NCBI GenBank assembly: GCA_035570495.1
Contig: DATMLO010000058.1
Span: 1 to 21,899 of the forward strand
Reading direction: 5' to 3'
Source of the DNA: DATARH01 sp035570495
GTDB lineage: Bacteria > Pseudomonadota > Alphaproteobacteria > ATCC43930 > CGMCC-115725
Length of the DNA stretch: 21,899 bases
Of this stretch, positions 15,329 through 21,899 are shown one piece after another. Position 1 is the first letter of the stretch. Each line of letters starts with the position of its first letter. The translations under genes and the position numbers were made by a program. The notes beneath the pieces are model-generated. The model ran no database searches, was not told where the DNA came from, and worked only from the letters and a program-made list of their open reading frames with translations.

Positions 15329-15491
15329 TACGCGGCCGGTCTGCCGTTGCGCGCGCTGGACGGGTGGCACCGGCTACGAGACGGCCCCATTGCTTTCCCC
15401 TGACGGGTTCGCGTCGAGAAGGCATGTTATCGGAGGGAACTGTCTACGAATCGTTACTTTTACCGGTTGGGTCACGACTTGATTTTCGCCC

Positions 15492-15506
15492 GGAGGAGAA
15501 TTCTTG
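15492..15506 (+). promoter_or_regulatory. Strong ribosome-binding site with upstream TTG start
   Basis: GGAGGAG at 15492-15498 is followed after five bases by a TTG at 15504 that is in frame with the protease gene. Using it would add 34 residues, rich in arginine, before the signal sequence starting at 15606. It is the best Shine-Dalgarno sequence I see in the window, so the true start of the protease, or a short leader peptide, may be here. Confidence 0.5.
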
Positions 15507-15605
15507 AATACCCGCGTGACGATTTACATATTGAGCAGGGAAATTATCCGCATCGCGCGACACCTGAGGCGTCGTCGCGAGCTATCACGACAGGGCATTG
15601 ACGGA

Positions 15606-16727
15606 ATGAAGCGGCGGTTCGCGGCGCTTGTGCTGATGGGCGGGGTCGTAGCCATTGCAGCGGCGTTGGCGATGCATCCGCTGCGCGCGGCCGCGCCGAT
15701 CCCGGAAACGGCCGGCGGGGCTGTGCCGAGCCTGGCTCCGATGCTGAAAAGCGTCACGCCCGGCGTCGTCAACATCGCCGTCAAGGGACGCCAGAAGATC
15801 GAAAATCCGCTGCTGCAGGATCCCTTCTTCCGCCGCTTCTTCAATATTCCGCAGGGTCAGCAGAACTACGCCGAGACCCAGGCGACGGGGTCCGGCGTCA
15901 TCGTCGATGCGGCGCAGGGCTACGTGTTGACGAACGCGCATGTCGTCGCCAACGAGACCTCGATCGCGGTCACGACCAAGGAGAATCGCAGGTTCGCAGC
16001 AAAGCTCGTCGGCCGCGATCCCGAGACCGATGTCGCCGTGCTCAAGATCGACAGCGACCATCTGACCGCGGTGCCGCTTGGCGATTCCGACAAGCTCCAG
16101 GTGGGCGATTTTGTCGTCGCGATCGGTAATCCGTTCGGGCTGGGCCAGACAGTGACCTCGGGCATCGTCAGCGCGCTCGGCCGCAGCGGGCTTGGCATCG
16201 AAGGCTATGAGGATTTCATCCAGACAGACGCGTCGATCAATCCCGGAAATTCGGGCGGCGCTCTTGTCGATCTGAAGGGCGATCTGGTCGGCATCAACAC
16301 CGCGATCCTGGCCCCGGGTGGCGGCAATATCGGGATTGGCTTTGCTGTGCCGATCAACATGGCGCGCAAGGCGATGGACCAGCTGGTACGCTACGGTGAG
16401 GTCAAGCGCGGCCGCATTGGCGTGAGGATCCAGGATCTGACGCCCGACCTTGCCCAGGCAATGAACACGAAACAGATCAATGGTGCGGTGATCGTCCAGG
16501 TCGAGTCGGGCTCGTCCGCCGACCACGCCGGGCTGAAGACCGGCGATCTGGTGATCGCCGCCGACGGGGTTACGATCCACAGCGGCACGCAATTGCGCGA
16601 TGCGATCGGCCTGACGCGAGTAGGCGACGAGGTTAAACTGACCATCGATCGCAACGGCAGCGAGCGAAGCGTCGGGGTCAAGGTCGAGATGGGTCAGCAG
16701 ACCGACCAGCCGGCGGTGGAGCGCTGA
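15606..16727 (+). CDS. HtrA-family serine protease (DegQ/DegS-like, single PDZ)
   Basis: This periplasmic protease of the HtrA family degrades misfolded envelope proteins. From the ATG at 15606 it has 373 residues. The N-terminus is MKRR plus a hydrophobic stretch (about 5-22), a signal peptide or membrane anchor, with LRAAAP as a possible cleavage region. The catalytic triad is H112 (TNAHVV), D142 (ETDVAVLKI) and S216 (INPGNSGGAL). Only one PDZ domain follows (about 268-360, GRIGVRIQDL to the end), whereas DegP and DegQ have two, so the layout is DegS-like. An in-frame TTG at 15504 has a far better ribosome-binding site and would give 407 residues. The cbpA start lies eight bases after the stop, which suggests a shared transcript for envelope and cytosolic quality control. 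Confidence 0.92.
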   Translation: MKRRFAALVLMGGVVAIAAALAMHPLRAAAPIPETAGGAVPSLAPMLKSVTPGVVNIAVKGRQKIENPLLQDPFFRRFFNIPQGQQNYAETQATGSGVIVDAAQGYVLTNAHVVANETSIAVTTKENRRFAAKLVGRDPETDVAVLKIDSDHLTAVPLGDSDKLQVGDFVVAIGNPFGLGQTVTSGIVSALGRSGLGIEGYEDFIQTDASINPGNSGGALVDLKGDLVGINTAILAPGGGNIGIGFAVPINMARKAMDQLVRYGEVKRGRIGVRIQDLTPDLAQAMNTKQINGAVIVQVESGSSADHAGLKTGDLVIAADGVTIHSGTQLRDAIGLTRVGDEVKLTIDRNGSERSVGVKVEMGQQTDQPAVER

Positions 16728-16735
16728 GCGGCACG

Positions 16736-17668
16736 ATGGCGAAAACCCCCTATGAGGTAATCGGCGTCAAGCCCGATGCGAGCCCTGATGACATCCGCAA
16801 GGCCTATCGCAAGCTCGCGAAGGAGCTGCATCCCGATCTCAACCCCGGAAAGCCCGAGGCCGAGGCGCGCTTCAAGACGGTAACCGCGGCCTACGACCTC
16901 CTGTCCGACGCTGACAAGCGCGCCCGCTACGACCGCGGCGAGATCGACGAAAGTGGCGCTGAGCGGCCGCGTTATTCTTACCGCCCGCATGCCGAGGGCG
17001 CGCAGGGCTGGAAATATGGCCCGCAAGGTGAGGTAAACGCCGAGGACCTCGAAGACATCCTGTCGATGTTCGGCGGTGGTATGGGGGGCGCGCGCCGCGG
17101 GCGAGGGCCGCGCGGCGAGCCCTTTGCGATGCCCGGCGGTGACCGTCTGTATGTGCTGACCGTCGATTTTGTCGAGGCCACGGCGGGCGCCAAGAAGCGC
17201 TTGTCGTTGAGCCCCGACAGCTGGCTCGACGTGACGATCCCATCCGGGATCGAGGAGGGCCAGGTCCTGCGCCTCAAGGGCAAGGGCGACCCCGGCATCG
17301 GTGGCGGCGTCGACGGCGATGCGCTGATCGAGGTTCATGTCGCGTCTCATCCTTATTTCCGGCGCGACGGTGACAACATACTCGTTGAACTGCCGGTCAG
17401 TCTCGCCGAAGCAGTGTTGGGTGGCCGTGTTCCCGTGCCGACGGTGACGGGCCCGGTGTCGATGACGATCCCCAAAGGGTCGGATAGCGGCGCGCAGTTG
17501 CGGCTCCGCGGCAAGGGCATCCATCGCCGAGGCCATGCCGAGGGCGACCAGATCGTCACGCTTAAGGTGGTGATCGGCGACGTCAATGATGCCGAGCTGG
17601 CCGCGTTCCTCGAAACCTGGGCGCAAACGCACCCGAGCGACCCACGCCGAGGGATGACGACGCCATGA
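16736..17668 (+). CDS. cbpA: DnaJ-family co-chaperone, CbpA type
   Basis: This is a type II J-domain protein of 310 residues that would stimulate DnaK and bind unfolded clients. The J domain (about 4-70) starts PYEVIGVKPDASPDDIRKAY and has the HPD triad at 32-34. A short linker contains FGGGMGGARRGRG. The zinc-finger region of DnaJ is absent. CTD I (about 136-210) includes IPSGIEEGQVLRLKGKG, and CTD II (about 213-295) includes SLAEAVLGG, TIPKGSDSGAQLRLRGKG and HAEGDQ. The gene lies eight bases after the HtrA protease, and its TGA overlaps the next ATG as ATGA. CbpA in Escherichia coli also binds curved DNA; nothing here tests that. Confidence 0.93.
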   Translation: MAKTPYEVIGVKPDASPDDIRKAYRKLAKELHPDLNPGKPEAEARFKTVTAAYDLLSDADKRARYDRGEIDESGAERPRYSYRPHAEGAQGWKYGPQGEVNAEDLEDILSMFGGGMGGARRGRGPRGEPFAMPGGDRLYVLTVDFVEATAGAKKRLSLSPDSWLDVTIPSGIEEGQVLRLKGKGDPGIGGGVDGDALIEVHVASHPYFRRDGDNILVELPVSLAEAVLGGRVPVPTVTGPVSMTIPKGSDSGAQLRLRGKGIHRRGHAEGDQIVTLKVVIGDVNDAELAAFLETWAQTHPSDPRRGMTTP

Positions 17669-17997
17669 TTGGGTTCGACGAGCTGCTGGTTCGTCTGCGC
17701 GGGCTCGAACGGCGCGAGCTGACGCGCTGGGTGGAGAACCGCTGGGTTCTGCCCGAGCGCCACGCCGAGAGCTGGGTGTTTCACGAGGTCGACGTCGCCC
17801 GGGTTGAGCTGATCGTCGAGATCCGGCGCGACTTCGCGATTGATGACGAGGCGATGGGGCTGGTGCTGAGTCTGCTCGATCAGGTCTATGATCTGCGCCG
17901 ACAGATGCGTCGGCTCTGCGACGCGGTGGCGACGCAGCCGCCAAAAGTGCGGGAAGCGATCCGGCACGCCTTGCCGCATAAAGTGAATGACGGCTGA
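17665..17997 (+). CDS. cbpM: CbpM-like chaperone modulator (MerR-like helix-turn-helix)
   Basis: This is a 110-residue protein with the layout of CbpM. An N-terminal helix-turn-helix-like part comes first (about 1-40, GFDELLVRLRGLERRELTRW, then VENRWVLPE). A helical C-terminal half follows, rich in charged residues (LIVEIRRDF, LDQVYDLRRQMRRL). CbpM binds the J domain of CbpA and inhibits it. The ATGA overlap with cbpA implies coupled, roughly matched synthesis, as expected for a partner. The assignment rests on adjacency plus overall pattern, because the family is poorly conserved in sequence; a MerR-like regulator is the alternative. Confidence 0.8.
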   Translation: MIGFDELLVRLRGLERRELTRWVENRWVLPERHAESWVFHEVDVARVELIVEIRRDFAIDDEAMGLVLSLLDQVYDLRRQMRRLCDAVATQPPKVREAIRHALPHKVNDG

Positions 17998-18106
17998 TTT
18001 CTTCGCGAATTCAGCGCTCGTTAACGTCAAGCCTTTAATAATCGCAGCGAGCACGTGACGCGTGGGCAGAATTATTGTGCCCGCCGATCGCTGGGGAGCG
18101 GTTGTT

Positions 18107-19882
18107 TTGCGAATGCTGGGGGTGACTTCGATTCTGACCTGTGGTGGCGCACGGCGCATCATCGTCGCCGGTGCGCTGCTGATCGCGGTCACGCTCGCCG
18201 GCGCGAGTTTGAGCCTTTGGGATCTCTACAATAACGCGATCGACGCGGCGCGTCAGAACACTGCAAATCTCGGGATTGTGCTCGCCGAAGAGCTGTCGCG
18301 CTCGATGGAGTCGGTCGACCTCCTGCTTGGCGAGGCGACGCAGCGGATCGTCCACTCCGGTGTCAGTACGCCCGAGGAGCTTCGCCGCGAAATGGCGAGC
18401 GAGGCAACTCATGACTTCTTGGTCAATCGTCTGCAAGCGCTGCCGCAGCTGAGCGCGCTGTTCCTGACCGACGCGGTCGGTGTCCAGGTCAACTCGTCGA
18501 ATTTTTGGCCGGTGCCGGCAACCGACCTCGCCAATCGCAATTTCTTTCAGAATACCGAGAAGGCTGACGGTGATGCGCTCGTTATCAGCCCCCCGGGCCG
18601 GAGCTGGACGAGCGGACGTTGGTCGCTGTTCCTGTCGCGCCGCATCGAGAGCCGGGCGGGCGTCTTTCTCGGTACGGCGCAGGCGGTGCTCGAGCTGCAC
18701 TATCTGGAAGGGTTCTACAAAACGATCAGTCTACCCGAGGGCGGCTCGGTGTCGATCGAGCGCAGCGACGGCCTGGTGTTGTTTCGCGATCCGCCGATGG
18801 AGAACGTGCTCGGTACCTATGTTCCGAAAACCTCCCATTGGTACGACATGGTGGCGGATGGCGGCGGTACCTACGAGACGACCGGTTATCTCGACGGCGT
18901 GACGCGCGAGATAGCGATCAATCCGGTCAAGGACTACCCGCTTGTCATGTCGGTGACGGTGCCCAAGCACACCGCTCTCGCATCGTGGCGCCGCCAGGCG
19001 GCCGTTATCGGCTTTGGCACCATCTGCGCCGTCATCGTCTTCGCGATCCTGTTCGGCTCGCTGGCCGTGCAATTTGGCCGGCTCGAGAGGTCCGAGCAGG
19101 CGCTGTCGTCCGCGCTGACGCGCACGGAGCGCGCCGACCGCGCGAAATCCGATTTCCTCGGGCGGATGAGCCACGAACTGCGCACGCCGTTGAATGCGAT
19201 CATCGGCTTCTCCGAGGTGATCGTATCGCAGCTCTTCGGCCCGCTCGGCTCCGCGAAGTACAGGGAATACGCCGAGGACATCCTCCGCTCGGGCCGCTTC
19301 CTGCACGATCTGATCGGCGACATGCTCGACATGGTCAAGATCGAGGCCGGCCATCGCAATCTGCAACGCGAAACCTTCACCTTCGCCGGCGATATCGACG
19401 AGGCGCTGCGTATGCTTGGTCCCCGCGCCGAGGCCGGCAAGGTCGCGCTCGACCTCGATGTGCGCGACGCGCCGCCGATGATCAGCGCCGACCGCCGCGC
19501 TTTTAAGCAGATCGTGCTCAACCTCATCGGCAACGCGGTCAAGTTCACTCCCGGAGGCACCGTGACGGTGCGTCTGTCGTCGTCGAGTGGCGACGCGCTG
19601 CTGCAGGTCATCGATACCGGGGTCGGCATCTCCGAGGCCAATCTCGAAAAGCTTGGGACGCCATTCTTCCGGGTCGAGAACAACCCGCACCAGGCAAGCA
19701 CTGAGGGTACTGGGCTCGGCGTCGCGCTGACCAAGTCGCTCATCGAGTTGCATGGCTGGACGATCGGCTTTGCCAGCGAACTGGGCAAAGGAACGACCGT
19801 GACCGTGACGCTGCCCGGCGCGGGCAAGAACGCGATGGCAAAAATCGTCACCAAGACGGAAATCGCCGAATTGATCGCCTGA
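18107..19882 (+). CDS. Membrane sensor histidine kinase with periplasmic Cache-like domain
   Basis: This inner-membrane two-component kinase has about 591 residues from the TTG at 18107. The architecture is TM1 (about 18-38), a large periplasmic part (about 40-295) resembling a Cache/PDC sensor, TM2 (about 298-320), a short coiled linker, HisKA with H356 in RMSHELRTPLNAIIGFSEV, and HATPase. The ATPase shows NLIGNAVKFTPGG, IDTGVGISEANLEKL and EGTGLGVALTKSLIELHG. The H-box stretch GPLGSAKYREYAEDI is very like PleC, whose partners include DivK and PleD. I chose the TTG because GGGGAG (18093-18098) sits eight bases before it; GTG at 18062 and ATG at 18113 are alternatives. There is no receiver domain. 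The gap from the CbpM-like gene is about 110 bases and AT-rich near 18020-18042, so it probably has its own promoter. The ligand is unknown. Confidence 0.9.
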   Translation: MRMLGVTSILTCGGARRIIVAGALLIAVTLAGASLSLWDLYNNAIDAARQNTANLGIVLAEELSRSMESVDLLLGEATQRIVHSGVSTPEELRREMASEATHDFLVNRLQALPQLSALFLTDAVGVQVNSSNFWPVPATDLANRNFFQNTEKADGDALVISPPGRSWTSGRWSLFLSRRIESRAGVFLGTAQAVLELHYLEGFYKTISLPEGGSVSIERSDGLVLFRDPPMENVLGTYVPKTSHWYDMVADGGGTYETTGYLDGVTREIAINPVKDYPLVMSVTVPKHTALASWRRQAAVIGFGTICAVIVFAILFGSLAVQFGRLERSEQALSSALTRTERADRAKSDFLGRMSHELRTPLNAIIGFSEVIVSQLFGPLGSAKYREYAEDILRSGRFLHDLIGDMLDMVKIEAGHRNLQRETFTFAGDIDEALRMLGPRAEAGKVALDLDVRDAPPMISADRRAFKQIVLNLIGNAVKFTPGGTVTVRLSSSSGDALLQVIDTGVGISEANLEKLGTPFFRVENNPHQASTEGTGLGVALTKSLIELHGWTIGFASELGKGTTVTVTLPGAGKNAMAKIVTKTEIAELIA

Positions 19883-19893
19883 GAGCTACCGCG

Positions 19894-20402
19894 TCAGTCG
19901 GCGAACGTGCCGAGCAGAATTTCCCGCGCGCCTTCATTGCCGTCGAGCGCTCGCAGCTGCCGTTTGCTGATCTTCCAGCCGCTTGCAGTGCGCACAAAAT
20001 CCCAGCGATTAGCGGAGATGCGGTGAATGTGGAACCCGCGGCCCTTGCCGTGGTTCGGCACTCGAATTCAGGCCCCACCCGATCCGGCACGAGGATTTGC
20101 AGATACGAGATCGCGTAGGCCGTGTCGCCGGTGATCTGCACATAGGGCAGCCCGGAAAAATGTGCGAGGCCCTGACTGATCGCGTGCATGTGCTCGGGGT
20201 TGTCGATGCCGCCGGCGTTCGTGCTCTGCCGTTGCGGTCCGCCGAACTCGGCACCGCGGTCGAAGGTGCCGTCTTCCGTCCAGGCATTGGCGACATGGGC
20301 GCGCGAGCCGGTATCGGCACTCGGAGGGTGGCTGGCGATCAGATTGTAGATTTCGAGGCGATCTTCGATCTCGCCGATGCGTTCTTCCAGGCTCTTCGCC
20401 AT
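19894..20402 (-). pseudogene. SnoaL-like/NTF2-fold protein, broken by a frameshift
   Basis: The intact ORF from the ATG at 20402 starts MAKSLEERIGEIEDRLEIYN and reads as a SnoaL-like polyketide-cyclase/NTF2-fold protein (ASHPPSADTG, AWTEDGTFDRG, YVQITGDTAYAISYLQILVP). After EFE, at about 20061, the original frame loses family likeness. The next frame, entered as if one G were missing (GAGTG where GAGGTG would be expected), restores it: VPNHGKGRGFHIHRISANRW, then DFVRTASGWKISKRQLRALD, ending at a TGA at 19894. The rebuilt protein is about 170 residues. It is either a real frameshift or a one-base sequence error. Members with this layout are often hydratases or dehydratase-like enzymes; no reaction can be assigned here. 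The gene lies 14 bases after the TerB-family gene. Confidence 0.78.
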
Positions 20403-20416
20403 CGCCGGGCTCCCGC

Positions 20417-20821
20417 TCAGATTTTCTGGAAGCGCGCCCGTGTGCCGCGCTCGATGGCTGCGGTGATCAGCCGGTCGATCTCAAAGCGCTCGCGCATGAG
20501 ATCGAGCAATTGCAGCTCCTCCTGCGTCGGAGATCCATCCGAGGCTATGAGATCGCAGGCGATGGCGTAGGCCGTCTCGCGCAGCCGCGCCGGCAGCGCC
20601 GCCTTGATCGTGTCAAGGATTTCGTCGAGGCCGTCATCCTTGCCCAGCAGCTCGGCGCAATCGTTGAGATGGCCGGCAAGCTTGCCGCGATCAAAGCCGC
20701 GAAACACCGGCAGGTGGCCGACAATGTCGCCGATGATGTTGCGCTCGGTCGCGGATATCCGGGCTTCGGCTCCGGTGACGAGAGCCATCGTGTAGATCAG
20801 CGCGCCTTGGGGATCGAGCAT
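20417..20821 (-). CDS. TerB-family (tellurite-resistance-like) protein
   Basis: This is a 134-residue, mostly helical, acidic protein with the TerB-domain pattern: LVTGAEARISATERNIIGDI near the start, then CDLIASDGSPTQEELQLLDL with the acidic motif, and a helical end. TerB domains sit in membrane-linked stress and metal-sensing systems, but many stand-alone members have no known job. No terC, terD or terZ gene is nearby, so tellurite resistance is not supported. The ATG at 20821 has a fair ribosome-binding site (AAGGA, six bases away). The SnoaL-like gene follows after 14 bases and may share the transcript. Confidence 0.8.
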   Translation of the reverse strand: MLDPQGALIYTMALVTGAEARISATERNIIGDIVGHLPVFRGFDRGKLAGHLNDCAELLGKDDGLDEILDTIKAALPARLRETAYAIACDLIASDGSPTQEELQLLDLMRERFEIDRLITAAIERGTRARFQKI

Positions 20822-20827
20822 TGCCGG

Positions 20828-20879
20828 TCCTTTTTTGTGAAATCCGCGGACAGATGATGACGTTAACGGCGATGGTCAA
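20828..20879 (-). promoter_or_regulatory. Candidate promoter and ribosome-binding site of the TerB-family gene
   Basis: On the minus strand a good -35 element TTGACC lies at 20879-20874. The matching -10 region is weak (CATCTG at a 17-base spacing). AAGGA at 20832-20828 is a plausible ribosome-binding site six bases before the ATG. A GTTAACG palindrome-like sequence lies between, and TTAAC is also a CtrA half site, but a single half site is weak evidence. Confidence 0.3.
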
Positions 20880-20907
20880 GTCTGGGGGTCGTTCAGCTCA
20901 GGGGTAA

Positions 20908-21899
20908 TTAAGCTTCGTCGAGAAAGCGCGCCGTCGCTTCGACCGCTTCGCTGAGCGGCAGCCGATCGACCTCCACGCCTTCGGGGAATGCGGCCAGCAG
21001 TCGCGACGGCAGTTGACGGTCGAGCACGACGAAAACGCCGCGGTCGTCGGCGCGGCGGATCAGCCTTCCGTAGGCCTGGCGCAGCCGCAGCCGTGCGATA
21101 TGGTCTTCGTAGCCGGCGCCGCCGAAATGCGGCTTTCGGGCGCGGTGCAGGATGTCGGGCCGCGGCCACGGCACGCGGTCGAAGACGATAAGCCTCAGCG
21201 ACCGGCCCGGCACGTCGACCCCGTCACGCACCGCATCGGTGCCGAGCAGGCATGAATTCTCTTCGGCGCGGAAAATGTCCACGAGCGTCGAGGGCGACAT
21301 GGCGTCGACATGTTGCGCGAGGAGCAGCAGCCCCTGCGCTTCCAGCACCGGCGCGATCCGCTCATGCACGATGCGCAAACGGCTGATCGCGGTGAAGAGC
21401 CCCAGTGCGCCGCCTTTCGCGGCCTGCATCAGCGCCGCAAAGCCGGAAGCGACCTGACCCATATCGCCGCGCGGGATATCGTTGACGACGATGATGCGGG
21501 TCTGTGCCGCATAATCGAAGGGCGAAGCGATGCGCGCCGCGCGCGGCCTCGCGGGCAAATGGCGCAACCCGCTCGCCGCCTCGGCGAGGTTCCAGGCGAG
21601 CACCGGATCGGCTTCGCCGTCGGTGAGGGTCGCCGAGGTCACGACAATGCCGTGCGCCGGTTGGGCGACGTGGCGCACAAACGGGATCCCCGGATCGACC
21701 CAGTTGCGGTTGAGCGCGATGTCGGTTTCGTTGCCCTCGAAGCGGTCGAGCGCGAGCCATTCGACGCTCTCCGCCATCGCCGGCTCGGCAAGGTCGCGCA
21801 GCAATGCGCTCCACGAGCCGACCTGGATTGCCGCGCGGCGCTCGATGCCGCGGATCGCCGCGTCAAGCCGCTGGCGGGTGCCGGGTTCTGGCGGGTTCT
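20908..21899 (-). CDS. DinG-like ATP-dependent DNA helicase, C-terminal part
   Basis: This is the C-terminal 330 or so residues of an XPD/DinG-type superfamily 2 helicase; the gene starts beyond the window. The frame is open from the edge, through NPPEPGTRQRLDAAIRGIER, to the TAA at 20908. Visible parts are the motif-III-like VVTSATLTDGEADP, FTAISRLRIVHERIAPVLEA at the start of the second helicase lobe, SCLLGTDAVRDGVDVPG (motif V region), RVPWPRPDILHRAR and the motif VI LRLRQAYGRLIRRADDRG. The last segment is FVVLDRQLPSRLLAAFPEGV. The 5' iron-sulphur region, if present, is not in view. Such helicases act in DNA repair and R-loop processing. TerB follows on the same strand after 86 bases, with its own candidate promoter. 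Confidence 0.92.
   Translation of the reverse strand, partial: NPPEPGTRQRLDAAIRGIERRAAIQVGSWSALLRDLAEPAMAESVEWLALDRFEGNETDIALNRNWVDPGIPFVRHVAQPAHGIVVTSATLTDGEADPVLAWNLAEAASGLRHLPARPRAARIASPFDYAAQTRIIVVNDIPRGDMGQVASGFAALMQAAKGGALGLFTAISRLRIVHERIAPVLEAQGLLLLAQHVDAMSPSTLVDIFRAEENSCLLGTDAVRDGVDVPGRSLRLIVFDRVPWPRPDILHRARKPHFGGAGYEDHIARLRLRQAYGRLIRRADDRGVFVVLDRQLPSRLLAAFPEGVEVDRLPLSEAVEATARFLDEA

Noticed and set aside
14255..15403. 382-codon plus-strand open frame opposite the REC-REC kinase
   Set aside because: It is antisense to a gene with intact receiver and kinase motifs, and it has no recognisable domain of its own.
15436..15468. GGAAC followed by CGTT as an EcfG-type stress promoter before the HtrA gene
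   Set aside because: The spacings (11 bases to CGTT, 24 to GGTT) do not fit the 16-17 base consensus.
16694..17944. 416-codon minus-strand open frame opposite the cbpA and CbpM-like genes
   Set aside because: It is an antisense shadow; the plus-strand genes have the HPD motif and family C-terminal domains.
20417..20821. TerB gene as part of a tellurite-resistance or ter phage-defence cluster
   Set aside because: No terC, terD, terE or terZ-like gene is present; neighbours are a helicase and a broken SnoaL-like gene.

Overview
The window is GC-rich, gene-dense chromosomal sequence from an alphaproteobacterium. The main markers are DivK and PleD homologues, two histidine kinases with PleC/DivJ-style H boxes, a DNA polymerase IV with an N-terminal zinc ribbon, and the run pyrB, pyrC-like, plsY, dprA, topA, rnr, S41 protease, rpmG. 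The PyrC-like and RNase R proteins look to me more like Rhodospirillales than Sphingomonadales, but I hold the order only weakly. I see no rRNA, tRNA, CRISPR array, prophage or insertion sequence.

Layout. At 1-1141 (minus) a ROK sugar kinase overlaps the start of a DNA polymerase IV gene that leaves the window. At 1362-3213 (plus) lie divK and pleD, closed by a strong hairpin terminator shared with the opposing operon. From 15328 down to 3260 (minus) run a cytosolic REC-REC histidine kinase, then pyrB, a dihydroorotase-like gene, plsY, dprA, topA, rnr, an S41 lipoprotein protease and rpmG. Many junctions in this run are short or overlapping. From 15606 to 17997 (plus) is a protein quality-control set: a DegQ/DegS-like protease, a CbpA-type DnaJ and a CbpM-like modulator. 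A membrane sensor kinase follows at 18107-19882 (plus). From 21899 down to 19894 (minus) are a DinG-like helicase (incomplete), a TerB-family protein and a frameshifted SnoaL-like gene.

How the parts may work together. DivK, PleD and two kinases with similar H boxes suggest a cell-cycle or c-di-GMP phosphorelay, although partner choice cannot be read from sequence. The protease and chaperone genes look like one envelope/cytosol stress operon. The pyrB run is a housekeeping block with translational coupling.

Oddities. Three genes carry apparent lesions. The rnr reading frame has no start codon and lacks the part encoding the usual helix-turn-helix and first cold-shock domain, and its homology runs into the topA tail. 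The ROK kinase lacks about 28 residues including the expected GxGxPG motif. The SnoaL-like gene has a one-base frameshift. The PyrC-like protein has RVQ where active enzymes have HxH. I found no clearly novel defence or mobile system.
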